From NCBI RefSeq assembly GCF_002093665.1, contig NZ_MRWE01000014.1, positions 1 through 64,000 of the forward strand: DNA of 64,000 nucleotides, written 5' to 3'. The stretch comes from Rouxiella badensis (lineage in GTDB: Bacteria; Pseudomonadota; Gammaproteobacteria; Enterobacterales; Enterobacteriaceae). The position numbers were made by a program, and so were the translations under genes. This document shows, piece after piece, positions 40,768 to 48,874 of the stretch (position 1 is the stretch's first letter; each line of letters opens with the position of its first letter). Below the pieces are notes generated by a model. The model was given only the letters and a program-made list of their open reading frames with translations, was not told the origin of the DNA and ran no database searches.

Positions 40768-40796
40768 TAGACAGCATGACGGTTAAGCCGTAGTAT
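40768..40796 (+). promoter_or_regulatory. Promoter of the argX-hisR-leuT-proM tRNA operon
   Basis: TAGACA (40768-40773) and TAGTAT (40791-40796) are 17 bp apart. They are followed by a C-rich discriminator (CCCCACCCGC) and preceded by A/T tracts that could act as an UP element. This is the usual look of a stable-RNA promoter under stringent control. Confidence 0.7.
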
Positions 40797-40817
40797 CCCC
40801 ACCCGCAACGGCGCTAA

Positions 40818-40894
<77 letters not shown>

Positions 40895-40960
40895 TTGACC
40901 TCGGTTGGTTTTGCGCAAAGAGTTGCGGTGTTAGTTTCGGACGTGAAGTAAAGATACGAT

Positions 40961-41037
40961 GGTGGCTATAGCTCAGTTGGTAGAGCCCTGGATTGTGATT
41001 CCAGTTGTCGTGGGTTCGAGTCCCATTAGCCACCCCA
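40961..41037 (+). tRNA. hisR: tRNA-His (anticodon GTG)
   Basis: This 77-nt tRNA has the extra 5' G typical of tRNA-His, the GTG anticodon in ATTGTGATT, GGGTTCGAGTCCC in the T-arm and the CCA end. It is the second gene of the four-tRNA operon. Confidence 0.97.
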
Positions 41038-41093
41038 CTTCTTCTTAATGAAGTGAGTGTGAGTAGTAAAGAGTAAACAGTTTTTGTGACAGT

Positions 41094-41180
41094 GCGAAGG
41101 TGGCGGAATTGGTAGACGCGCTAGCTTCAGGTGTTAGTGTTCTTACGGACGTGAGGGTTCAAGTCCCTCTCTTCGCACCA
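41094..41180 (+). tRNA. leuT: tRNA-Leu (anticodon CAG)
   Basis: This 87-nt class II tRNA has a long variable arm (TGTTCTTACGGACGT region), the CAG anticodon at 41128-41130, GCGAAGG pairing with CTTCGC, and an encoded CCA. It is the third gene of the operon. Confidence 0.97.
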
Positions 41181-41240
41181 CACGAAAGCGTTTAAACTCT
41201 GCACGTGACGGAAGACAGGTTGTAAAAGAAAGCAGTACAT

Positions 41241-41317
41241 CGGCGAGTAGCGCAGCTTGGTAGCGCAACTGGTTTGGGACCAGTGGGTCGGAGGTTCGAA
41301 TCCTCTCTCGCCGACCA
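41241..41317 (+). tRNA. proM: tRNA-Pro (anticodon TGG)
   Basis: This 77-nt tRNA has CGGCGAG pairing with CTCGCCG, the TGG anticodon at 41275-41277 in a TTTGGGA loop, and the CCA end. It is the last gene of the tRNA operon, nine bases before its terminator. Confidence 0.97.
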
Positions 41318-41325
41318 ATTCAAAC

Positions 41326-41355
41326 AAAAAGCCCTGCAGAAATGCAGGGCTTTTT
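41326..41355 (+). terminator. Terminator of the tRNA operon
   Basis: AAAAAGCCCTGCA pairs with TGCAGGGCTTTTT across a GAAA tetraloop. This strong intrinsic terminator lies right after tRNA-Pro and, through its symmetry, could work on both strands. Confidence 0.94.
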
Positions 41356-41512
41356 GTTTTCCGTTATTCCCCGTTTTGATTCCTTACCCTGCGGTACAGA
41401 TCACAAAACACCCCCACCCAAAAACGTTATAACTCTTTGGCTAACAAGCACAGTTCATTTGAACGGAATCATGCGTGTCCGAAAAAAGCGATGCGCCGCC
41501 AAAGGGAATACT

Positions 41513-43891
41513 ATGAAAATAACTAAAATCGGCCTGTTTACGGCCTGTACTCTGCTTTCTGCGCCCGCTTGGGCCGCGCCTCAGCTCAAAGATGCGGAAT
41601 CTATCACCGCCGTTATCTCAGCCATGACGCCGGAAGAAAAGGCTGCGCTGGTTTCCGGCACCGGTATGAATAACGCGACCCACGTCGCGGGTGCCGCAGG
41701 TTCGACCTTTGCCATACCCAGGCTGGGTATTCCACAGATTGTTTTTGCCGACGGGCCGATTGGCGTCAGACTGGGCGCAGGCCCAACCGGCGGTGAAAAG
41801 CGCTTTGCTACTGGCTTCCCGGTTTCCGTGGCGATGGCCGCGACTTGGGATCCGGCACTCATTCAGCGCGTGGGCGGCGCGATAGGCGATGAAGCACGCG
41901 CCTATGGCGTCGATCTCATGCTCGGTCCGGCGATTAATATCCAGCGTAATCCACTCAATGGCCGCAACTTCGAATATTTCTCCGAAGATCCGTTGCTCAA
42001 CGCGATGATAACCGCAGGCTATATCAAGGGTATGCAGGCAGAGGGGGTCGGTGCGGTGCTCAAACACTTTGCCGCCAACAATCAGGAAACGCGCCGCCAG
42101 ACGGTAAATGAAATTATCTCGGAGCGCGCGCTGCGCGAGATTTATTTCCCTGGCTTTGAATACGCAATGGAAAACGCTCAGCCTTGGGCGGTGATGAGCT
42201 CGTATCCTTCCATCAACGGAACGCCGTCGTCGCAAAACCCGTGGTTATTGAAAGAGGTTCTGCGCAAGCAGTGGAAGTTTAACGGTTTTGTCATGTCGGA
42301 CTGGTATGGCGTGACCGATCCGGTGCGTGCGCTGCTGGCCGGTAACGATCTCAATATGCCGGGCGGCTTGTCCAAAAAGGACACCCCTTTCCTGCGCCGC
42401 AATACCGACCCGAAAGACGTGGTGCTTGCGGCGCTGAAGTCGGGTGAGATTAGCCAAAACCAGATAGACGAGAATATTCGCAACATCCTCAACGTGGTCA
42501 TTAAGACACAGCGCTTTAAAAATCCTTCCGCCGCAGCCCAGCCGGAGATGGCCGACCATGCGGCGCTGGCACGCGAGGCCGCCGCTGAGTCGATGGTATT
42601 GTTAAAAAATGAAGCGAACACGCTGCCCATTAAGTCCAACTTGAAGGTGGCTGCTTTTGGTCACAACGTTGAGAATTTTTACGTCGTGGGTGGCGGTAGC
42701 GCCGAGGTTAACATTGCCCCTAATCGCCGGGTAACGCTGCCGCAGGGGCTGAAAAATGCGGGACTGACGCTTATTGATGACGGTAAACAGGCGCTGGACG
42801 AGAACGCCAAAAATGACGCCATTGCCCACGCCGCGCAGCAAAGCGACGTTGCGATCGTCTCGATTGGTCGCAGCTCCACCGAGGGGGCCGACCGCTATTC
42901 AATGGCGATGCACGCCGACGAAATCGCGATGATAGACAATGTGGCGACGGCGTTTCACCAGCAGAATAAAAAGGTAGTGGTCCTGCTCAACGTGGGTTCA
43001 CCGATTGAGATAGCCTCCTGGGAGGACAAGGTTGATGCAATTCTGCTGACCTGGCAGCCGGGCGAACAGGCGGGTAACGCAGTGGCCGATATCCTCACCG
43101 GCAAGGTCAATCCTTCTGGCAAACTGCCGCTCACGTTCCCTAAACGTCTCGAGGATTCGCCGAGCTACGGAAATTATCCGGGCAACGCCAAAACCGTTAA
43201 CTACGGGGAGGGCATCTACGTCGGTTATCGCTATTATGATACGCGCCGCATCGCACCAATGTACCCGTTTGGTTATGGTCTGTCGTATTCTACCGTCCAT
43301 TACGGGCAACTTACCCCGCAGAATTCACCCTTCAATATTGATAAGCAGGACGCAGTCGACGTCAGCATTACCCTAAAAAATACGTCCTCGGTGGCGGCTA
43401 AAGAGGTGGTGCAGCTTTACGTACATGATGATGCCTCGCGCCTCGACAGGCCGTTGCAGGAGCTTAAAGCCTTTGAGAAGGTGAGTCTGGCGGCAGGAGA
43501 GGAGAAGCGCGTCACTTTCAGGCTCGACAAGCGGGCTTTCTCGTACTTTGATGCCGACATGAATGCCTGGGTGCTGGAGCCGGGGCACTTCACGCTGCGC
43601 GTTGGCAGTTCGTCGCGAGATATTCGCGCTGAGGCTCCGCTGAGGGTCATTTCTGCCACCCCGGCGTTCTCGTTTGCCACGCCGTGGATTGACGTCCAGA
43701 CCTATGAAAAAGCGGCGACCATTGTGGCTGGCGTGATAGGTGACGATGAGACCAATGCTTGGATCCAGGGGAGTCCGACGCTGGGTGAGAAACTCGACGC
43801 GTCGCTGAAGCTCAAGCCCGAATTGGCAAAAGATGAGGCGAAAAGGCAAGCGGTTAAGCAGGAAATTCTCCAGCAGATCAACGCGTTGTAA
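41513..43891 (+). CDS. Secreted GH3-family beta-glucosidase
   Basis: This 792-residue glycoside hydrolase family 3 enzyme has a signal peptide (first 21 residues, ending PAWA). The N-terminal TIM barrel holds the nucleophile Asp263 in FVMSDWYGV and the substrate-binding KHFAANNQE. A C-terminal alpha/beta domain and a fibronectin III-like domain (YVHDDASRLDRPLQELKAFEK) follow. It should cleave beta-glucosides in the periplasm or outside. The ATG at 41513 follows AAAGGGA. It is not the usual BglX locus. E. coli has aslB-aslA here, so this is a lineage-specific replacement. Confidence 0.88.
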   Translation: MKITKIGLFTACTLLSAPAWAAPQLKDAESITAVISAMTPEEKAALVSGTGMNNATHVAGAAGSTFAIPRLGIPQIVFADGPIGVRLGAGPTGGEKRFATGFPVSVAMAATWDPALIQRVGGAIGDEARAYGVDLMLGPAINIQRNPLNGRNFEYFSEDPLLNAMITAGYIKGMQAEGVGAVLKHFAANNQETRRQTVNEIISERALREIYFPGFEYAMENAQPWAVMSSYPSINGTPSSQNPWLLKEVLRKQWKFNGFVMSDWYGVTDPVRALLAGNDLNMPGGLSKKDTPFLRRNTDPKDVVLAALKSGEISQNQIDENIRNILNVVIKTQRFKNPSAAAQPEMADHAALAREAAAESMVLLKNEANTLPIKSNLKVAAFGHNVENFYVVGGGSAEVNIAPNRRVTLPQGLKNAGLTLIDDGKQALDENAKNDAIAHAAQQSDVAIVSIGRSSTEGADRYSMAMHADEIAMIDNVATAFHQQNKKVVVLLNVGSPIEIASWEDKVDAILLTWQPGEQAGNAVADILTGKVNPSGKLPLTFPKRLEDSPSYGNYPGNAKTVNYGEGIYVGYRYYDTRRIAPMYPFGYGLSYSTVHYGQLTPQNSPFNIDKQDAVDVSITLKNTSSVAAKEVVQLYVHDDASRLDRPLQELKAFEKVSLAAGEEKRVTFRLDKRAFSYFDADMNAWVLEPGHFTLRVGSSSRDIRAEAPLRVISATPAFSFATPWIDVQTYEKAATIVAGVIGDDETNAWIQGSPTLGEKLDASLKLKPELAKDEAKRQAVKQEILQQINAL

Positions 43892-43991
43892 CCATTTGGC
43901 GACACATGCCAATAACGCATTGTTTTATAAGTGAATTTTACTCTATTTTAGAGCAGGTAATCGGTTATCTCTCCGGCGCAGGGTTTACCCT

Positions 43992-44009
43992 GTCGCCGGA
44001 GGGAGACAT
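43992..44009. promoter_or_regulatory. GlrR activator box 1 upstream of glmZ
   Basis: TGTC-N10-GACA fits the known GlrR (YfhA) recognition pattern exactly. It is 236 bp upstream of the glmZ start, at enhancer distance. Confidence 0.75.
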
Positions 44010-44053
44010 CCATCTCATTGTTTTAAAATGATATAGGGATTGCAGATCGAGAC

Positions 44054-44071
44054 TGTCGTTTCCAGGCGACA
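44054..44071. promoter_or_regulatory. GlrR activator box 2 upstream of glmZ
   Basis: This second exact TGTC-N10-GACA box begins 62 bp after the first and lies 165 bp before the glmZ start. Paired GlrR boxes are typical of glmY and glmZ in enterobacteria. Confidence 0.78.
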
Positions 44072-44157
44072 GTCTCCGCAGAGGCTGCGGCCGTTAACGG
44101 GGTAATCCGCAGAGTATTTTTAGGCGCTGAAAAAAAAGATAAATTATTAATTTATTA

Positions 44158-44170
44158 AATCATGTAGTTA
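44158..44170 (+). promoter_or_regulatory. Candidate IHF site between the GlrR boxes and the sigma-54 promoter
   Basis: AATCATGTAGTTA fits WATCARNNNNTTR with one mismatch (T at the sixth base) and lies in an AT-rich tract. IHF bending here would bring GlrR to the promoter. Confidence 0.5.
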
Positions 44171-44208
44171 ATTTTTATTTTTCAATTCTTTGTGGGTTTC
44201 TTAAAAAC

Positions 44209-44224
44209 TGGCACGCCATATGCA
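44209..44224 (+). promoter_or_regulatory. Sigma-54 promoter of glmZ
   Basis: TGGCAC-N5-ATGCA has the GG and GC elements exactly ten bases apart and differs from TGGCAC-N5-TTGCA at one base. The GC lies 12-13 bases before the glmZ start at 44236. An overlapping AATAAT (44224-44229) could serve sigma-70, but its -35 (TTAAAA) is poor, so sigma-54 control is likely to dominate. Confidence 0.82.
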
Positions 44225-44235
44225 ATAATCACCCC

Positions 44236-44439
44236 GTAGATGCTCATTCCACCCTCTTATGATTGCGTAGCTTCATATACCTGGGAATGATGCAGAGCCA
44301 AATTACAGTGTCTCTTGTCTATCTGACCGATAACCTCTGGGTTATCAACCAGCAGGCAAAACGTTGAGTGTGACACTACCCCTGTTGTCTAAGACCTGAT
44401 TGTTTTGACACTTGTCTCTCCGGCAAGTGTTTTTTTTTT
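44236..44439 (+). ncRNA. glmZ: Small regulatory RNA GlmZ
   Basis: GlmZ is an sRNA of about 204 nt. It starts GTAGATGCTCATTCCA as in E. coli and shares GGAATGATGCAGAGCC and AACGTTGAGTG, ending in a terminator (ACACTTG with CAAGTGT and nine T residues). It base-pairs with the glmS leader, with Hfq, to raise glucosamine-6-phosphate synthase. RapZ and RNase E destroy it unless GlmY acts as decoy. The pairing region lies near CTGTTGTCTAAG. E. coli has glmZ between aslA and hemY, and the place here is equivalent. Confidence 0.92.
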
Positions 44440-44460
44440 GCCTGCCGTCTGACGATAGCC

Positions 44461-44491
44461 AAAAAAAACGGCCCGCCTGAGGCGAGCCGTT
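44461..44491 (-). terminator. Terminator of the hemCDXY operon
   Basis: Read on the minus strand, AACGGCTCGCC and GGCGGGCCGTT form a stem (one mismatch) around a TCA loop, followed by six further T residues after the closing TT. It lies 27 bp after the hemY stop and faces the glmZ terminator. Confidence 0.9.
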
Positions 44492-44517
44492 GAGAGTAAA
44501 ATCTGTTTAACTGACTA

Positions 44518-45711
44518 TTATTGCTGAGAATTATTAATTGTCAGCATCAGGCCCTGATGGCGCATCTCGGCGGCTTCTGCCGGTTTGTGCAGCTTGTCGA
44601 GAGCATCGGCCAGCCAGGCAAAGTCATAGGCGTCAGGGCGCTGAGACAGCGCTTCCCGGAAGGCCTCGCTGGCCTGCAACCACTCACCGTGCTTCAACAA
44701 AATCTGGCCGAGCGTGCTGTTGAGCAGCGGCGTTGAACCGTTTTGCTTGATGGCCTGACGCAGGAATTTCTCGAGCTGCTCAGGATTCCCGGAGCGCAGT
44801 TTAGGCATCATCGCGACCAAACGATCGTCATACTGACGCTTCAGGCCGTCGAGGATCACTTCCTGAGCCAAGTCGTGATCGTTGCACTTAATCAGATGGG
44901 CCGCCATCGCCACTTGCAGCGCGGGCTCATGGCGAGTTTTACGGCTCTGATTTTTCCACCAGCGCTTCAGACCTTCGCTGCCTTCTTCCGACATCAGCTG
45001 ATTCATCATGCCGAGGTAGGCTTTTTCCTGAACCTGCTGGAGCTGCTCGTCGTCATAGATATTAGCTTTTGCCATCGACGGCAGAATTTCCAGTACCGAC
45101 GCATAGGCACCGGTGCGCATATACGCCTGTTCCGCCAGTCTCAGGATCTCTGGATGGCGAGGCGACAGACCTATCAGGCGGTCAACGCCATGGCGCGCCG
45201 CGTGGATTTCGCCCTGTGCCAACTGAATACGCACGCGGGTGATATCGACCGGCAGTTGGTCGGTATCGGCAATTTCCGCCGCACGTTCGAGATACTGATT
45301 GGTGCGCACCTCGTCACCGCGCTGCGAGGCGGCCTCGGCAGCCAGCAGGTAATTAACCATGGGCTGTTCGGCGTGATCGGCATGACTGGCGAGCAGTTTT
45401 TCCATCTGACGATGGTCGCCCTCCGCCAGTTTGATCATCGCGCGCTGCGTCTGTCTGCGCGCCTTTGAACGTTTACGGCCGACAAACCAGCCGCGTGTAC
45501 GCGCGCCAGTGTGGAACACGCGGCGCAGTACCCATTCAATGAAGAACAGCACCACAAAGAGCAGAATCGCCATAATCACCAGGCCGGTGACGCTGGTTTC
45601 AACGTTGTAGTTGTCGGTCTGGATCAACACATAACCCTGATGACCGGCCAACATTGGGCCAACGACAATCCCGGCGATAACGATCAGAAACAGTATGAGA
45701 ACACGTAGCAT
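44518..45711 (-). CDS. hemY: Protein HemY, TPR-containing inner-membrane protein
   Basis: This 397-residue protein has two N-terminal membrane segments (residues about 3-22 and 42-62) followed by a long TPR-like helical region (SQRGDEVRTNQYLERAAEIA, then WWKNQSRKTRHEPALQVAMA). It is nearly collinear with E. coli HemY (398). Its role in haem synthesis is suggested by the operon but not defined, and it is not the Bacillus HemY oxidase. It starts three bases after hemX. Confidence 0.94.
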   Translation of the reverse strand: MLRVLILFLIVIAGIVVGPMLAGHQGYVLIQTDNYNVETSVTGLVIMAILLFVVLFFIEWVLRRVFHTGARTRGWFVGRKRSKARRQTQRAMIKLAEGDHRQMEKLLASHADHAEQPMVNYLLAAEAASQRGDEVRTNQYLERAAEIADTDQLPVDITRVRIQLAQGEIHAARHGVDRLIGLSPRHPEILRLAEQAYMRTGAYASVLEILPSMAKANIYDDEQLQQVQEKAYLGMMNQLMSEEGSEGLKRWWKNQSRKTRHEPALQVAMAAHLIKCNDHDLAQEVILDGLKRQYDDRLVAMMPKLRSGNPEQLEKFLRQAIKQNGSTPLLNSTLGQILLKHGEWLQASEAFREALSQRPDAYDFAWLADALDKLHKPAEAAEMRHQGLMLTINNSQQ

Positions 45712-45714
45712 GCG

Positions 45715-46854
45715 TTATTCCCCCTGTTTGGTCGTGGCGGCCGGCTGTTGAAGCAGATTACGCACGCGCGTCTGCATCAGTTTTTCCAGCATCGGCTGGC
45801 TTTTCAGCTGGTCTGGAACGTCCATGGAAACAGACTGTTGGCTCAGATTGTCCAGATCGGCAAGGAACGCCTTGGTGGTTGGATCAGTGGTATCGAAATA
45901 GGCGCGAACCCAGGTCTCCACCGTTTCCAGCGACTGTTTGTAGATTTCATTCTGGTGGCGCGGTACCGCCTGTGCGGCAATCAGCAGACGAGAGCGGATA
46001 TTCTCACGCAGATAGATGTCCTGATTCGGTGCCAGCAGCGGCTCGGCGCTGGTGTCGCGACGACGAATGGTGATGAAGTCGGACATGAAGTTGTGCCAGC
46101 TCTTGCTCAGGTTCTGACGCCATTCGGTCAGGGAGCCTGAAAGCTCACCGCTGTCGCTGTCCATCGGTGAATCGTCGGTGTCGTTATCCGCCAGACGCAG
46201 GTTATCGACCTGATTTGAAAGCTGATTAACCTTCAGGATGATGCCATCGAAGTCAACCTGCGTAACCACAGACAGGCTGCCGATGTCTTCATTAATGGCC
46301 TTGCGCACGTCAATCAGGCTTGGGTCATTCATGTCGGCCAGGCTGGCATCGGCGCTTTTCAGCAGCGCAGCAGCGGTGGTGACATCCTGATCGCTCCACA
46401 GTTTTCTTCCCGCCAGTTTGACCAGGAAGTCGGCCTGAGAAAGCATCCAGGTTTTGGCGTCGCTGCCTGAAATACTGGCGACTTTATCCTGCAGTATGTT
46501 CAGCTGACGGCCGAAGGAGGCCTGCTGGTTTGAGGCTTCCTGCAAGGATTTACCCTGCTGGTCGAGCAGCGAGTCGATCTGTTGTTTGTCCTGCTGCTGG
46601 CTATTTTTAAGCTCGGCAAGCTGGGCCTGCAACGCTTCATTGGCGGAAGCTTCCGCCTGGGCCTGTTGGTGTCCGTGATAATAAATGCCTGCACCCAGCG
46701 CAATCACCAACACAATGGCGATCGCACCCAGTACAGGACCCGTACGTCTTTCCTTTTGTACGGTTTCACGAGAAGCGGTATCTGGCTGTTGGGGGCTCTC
46801 AACCGCAGTATAAGTTTCATCAACCTTTGCGGAAGGATTTTTTTGTTCCGTCAT
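45715..46854 (-). CDS. hemX: Protein HemX, inner-membrane protein
   Basis: This 379-residue protein has a charged cytoplasmic N-terminus rich in Ser, Thr and Pro, one membrane segment at about 40-60 ([16 protein letters not shown]), a coiled coil rich in Gln at about 65-125, and a periplasmic domain with [10 protein letters not shown]-like ([20 protein letters not shown]). It was once annotated as uroporphyrinogen methyltransferase, but no methyltransferase motif is visible. It lies between hemD and hemY in one operon. Confidence 0.92.
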   Translation of the reverse strand: MTEQKNPSAKVDETYTAVESPQQPDTASRETVQKERRTGPVLGAIAIVLVIALGAGIYYHGHQQAQAEASANEALQAQLAELKNSQQQDKQQIDSLLDQQGKSLQEASNQQASFGRQLNILQDKVASISGSDAKTWMLSQADFLVKLAGRKLWSDQDVTTAAALLKSADASLADMNDPSLIDVRKAINEDIGSLSVVTQVDFDGIILKVNQLSNQVDNLRLADNDTDDSPMDSDSGELSGSLTEWRQNLSKSWHNFMSDFITIRRRDTSAEPLLAPNQDIYLRENIRSRLLIAAQAVPRHQNEIYKQSLETVETWVRAYFDTTDPTTKAFLADLDNLSQQSVSMDVPDQLKSQPMLEKLMQTRVRNLLQQPAATTKQGE

Positions 46855-46876
46855 CTGGGCACATCCCTTAGTCAGG

Positions 46877-47617
46877 TTATTTTAATGCACGGATCAGCGC
46901 ATCATTATCTGCGTTCTCTGCAACCCTAATAGATTGCCAGCCAAGTTGGCGGGCAAGGGTCGCCAAACGTTCACTTACCACTATCAATGTACAGCTTAAA
47001 AGCCAGGTAGTTCGATAGTAATCAGGAACTAACGTATATAACTGTTGTAACATTTCTCCGCTGGTGACGACCAGAGTATTCACCCCTGCACGCTGCCAGC
47101 TGGAGCTTTGCTCACTGCCGTCATAGTGAAGCGGGCTGCGTCGATAACATTCACAGTAGGTAATGTTTACGCCGCGCTCTTTCAGCGTGTCGGCCAGCAG
47201 TTCGCGACCGCCGTTGCCGCGCAGTATCAGGGCATTGCGGCCTTTGAGGGACTGAAGGGCGGGTAGCTGGAGCAGCGTTTCGCTGGTTTCACCGTCTTGC
47301 GGATAGACAATAGGCAGGCTGGTGGCGCGATGCATCAGCAAACCGGTTGTTCTTCCAATAGCATAATAGCTTACAAAATCAGGCCAGTGTTGCGCATGTT
47401 GACGCACTGCGCGGTCGGCGTAGTTCACCGCGTGCTGAGAAAGGACAAAAATAAGGTCCTGCGGCACCAGTGAGGCGAGCATGCCGGGCAGCGCGGTAAG
47501 CTCGCTTCCCGGTGCAAACTCTATCAACGGCGAGTGATAGGCAACCCTGCCCAGCTGGCGCAGCCGGGCGACAAGCTGTTCTCCTGAAGGAGAGGGGCGG
47601 GTCACCAGGATAGTCAT
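46877..47617 (-). CDS. hemD: Uroporphyrinogen-III synthase HemD
   Basis: This 246-residue enzyme closes and inverts ring D of hydroxymethylbilane to give uroporphyrinogen III. Sequence identity is low in this family, but [15 protein letters not shown], the [19 protein letters not shown] loop and the TSGEMLQQL segment are diagnostic. Its ATG overlaps the hemC stop by four bases, so product and enzyme are made together. hemX follows after 22 bp. Confidence 0.94.
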   Translation of the reverse strand: MTILVTRPSPSGEQLVARLRQLGRVAYHSPLIEFAPGSELTALPGMLASLVPQDLIFVLSQHAVNYADRAVRQHAQHWPDFVSYYAIGRTTGLLMHRATSLPIVYPQDGETSETLLQLPALQSLKGRNALILRGNGGRELLADTLKERGVNITYCECYRRSPLHYDGSEQSSSWQRAGVNTLVVTSGEMLQQLYTLVPDYYRTTWLLSCTLIVVSERLATLARQLGWQSIRVAENADNDALIRALK

Positions 47618-48555
47618 TTCGGTGCGTTGCCCTGGTAGACTTCCTGCAGGATTTCACGCGCGCCGCCGTTCAGCAGTTCTTCGGCCAGGCTAATGCCCAT
47701 GCTTTCTGCTTCAAAGGCGGGACCGCGACGTTCGCCGCGAACCATCTGGCTTCCGTCCGGCGCGCCAACCAGCGCACGCAGCCAAAGCGTATCGCCTTCC
47801 AGTTCGGCGTAGCTGCCGATAGGCACCTGACAGCCGCCCTCAAGTCGGGTGTTCATCGCGCGTTCGGCGATAACGCGCAGCGTGGTTTCGCTGTGTGCCA
47901 GCGGAGCAAGCAGTTCGCGGGTGCGCACGTCGTCAAGACGACATTCAATCCCCACCGCGCCTTGTCCTACGGCAGGCAGGCACTCTTCCGCCGACAGTGC
48001 CGCCGTGATGCGAGACTCCAGGCCTAAACGTTTCAACCCGGCGACGGCCAGAATAATGGCGTGGTAATCACCGTTATCGAGTTTGGAAAGACGGGTACCC
48101 ACATTGCCGCGCAGGTCGCGGATTTGCAGGTCAGGACGCTGTTGGCGCAACTGACATTGGCGTCGCAGGCTTGAAGTGCCCACGATGCTGCCCGCTGGCA
48201 GGTCAGCGAGGCTGGCAAACTGGTTAGAAACAAAGGCGTCGCGTGGGTCTTCGCGTTCGCAAATGGTCACCAGGCCGAGACCTTCCGGAAACTCTACCGG
48301 CACGTCTTTCATTGAATGCACGGCGATGTCGGCGCGGCCCTCGAGCATGGCCAACTCTAATTCTTTAACGAACAGGCCTTTACCGCCCACTTTCGCCAAC
48401 GGAGTATCGAGAATAATGTCGCCTTTGGTCACCATAGGCACTAATTCAACCTGCAAATCAGGGTGAAATGCCTTGAGCTGACTTTGAACATAATGTGCCT
48501 GCCACAGCGCTAAAGGACTCTGACGTGTGGCAATTCGGATGATTTTGTCTACCAT
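47614..48555 (-). CDS. hemC: Porphobilinogen deaminase (hydroxymethylbilane synthase) HemC
   Basis: This 313-residue enzyme polymerises four porphobilinogens to hydroxymethylbilane. The dipyrromethane cofactor cysteine is in [15 protein letters not shown], near residue 242. [35 protein letters not shown] and [10 protein letters not shown] are conserved. The length equals E. coli HemC. It is the first gene of hemCDXY and is divergent from cyaA. Confidence 0.97.
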   Translation of the reverse strand: MVDKIIRIATRQSPLALWQAHYVQSQLKAFHPDLQVELVPMVTKGDIILDTPLAKVGGKGLFVKELELAMLEGRADIAVHSMKDVPVEFPEGLGLVTICEREDPRDAFVSNQFASLADLPAGSIVGTSSLRRQCQLRQQRPDLQIRDLRGNVGTRLSKLDNGDYHAIILAVAGLKRLGLESRITAALSAEECLPAVGQGAVGIECRLDDVRTRELLAPLAHSETTLRVIAERAMNTRLEGGCQVPIGSYAELEGDTLWLRALVGAPDGSQMVRGERRGPAFEAESMGISLAEELLNGGAREILQEVYQGNAPK

Positions 48556-48874
48556 GATTTTTACCGTTTTTCTATATTGCGGACCATCCTACCACCGACT
48601 GCGGGAAGGTGTCAGCGATGGATGCCATGGGCAAGGGAGTTAGAACGGGTAAACAGGGAAATTTGTGACATGGCAGTTCAGGAAGTAAAATGTATAGAGG
48701 CGCAACAGTCATTGTGGTGCTTTACTTCCTTTACGGTCAAACAGCAAGGTGTTAAATTGATCACGTTTCCAGCAATAATCCGTCAAATACTTATTTTAAA
48801 TTAAAGTTTATAAAACTAATGGCGGATTTGGATACGGGGTTGTTTCTAGACACTGGAAAATCAGGCGAAAAGTC
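48556..48874 (+). promoter_or_regulatory. hemC-cyaA divergent promoter region
   Basis: This 319-bp gap holds the cyaA promoters and the hemC promoter. The clear site is the CRP box at 48747-48768. AT-rich sequence at 48785-48815 may hold the downstream cyaA promoter. No gene was found here. Confidence 0.6.
48747..48768. promoter_or_regulatory. CRP site in the cyaA promoter
   Basis: The box is AGGTGTTAAATTGATCACG plus flanks: TGTTA-N6-TCACG centred near 48757. It closely resembles the E. coli cyaA CRP box, through which CRP-cAMP represses adenylate cyclase synthesis. It lies 107 bp before the cyaA start codon. Confidence 0.8.

Larger units (their letters stand above)
43892..44235 (+). promoter_or_regulatory. 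Regulatory region upstream of glmZ
   Basis: This 344-bp stretch between the GH3 gene and glmZ holds no gene but several protein sites, listed separately: two GlrR boxes, a candidate IHF site and the sigma-54 promoter. AT-rich, bendable DNA lies at 44130-44190, between the boxes and the promoter. This is the layout expected of a sigma-54 enhancer region. Confidence 0.7.
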
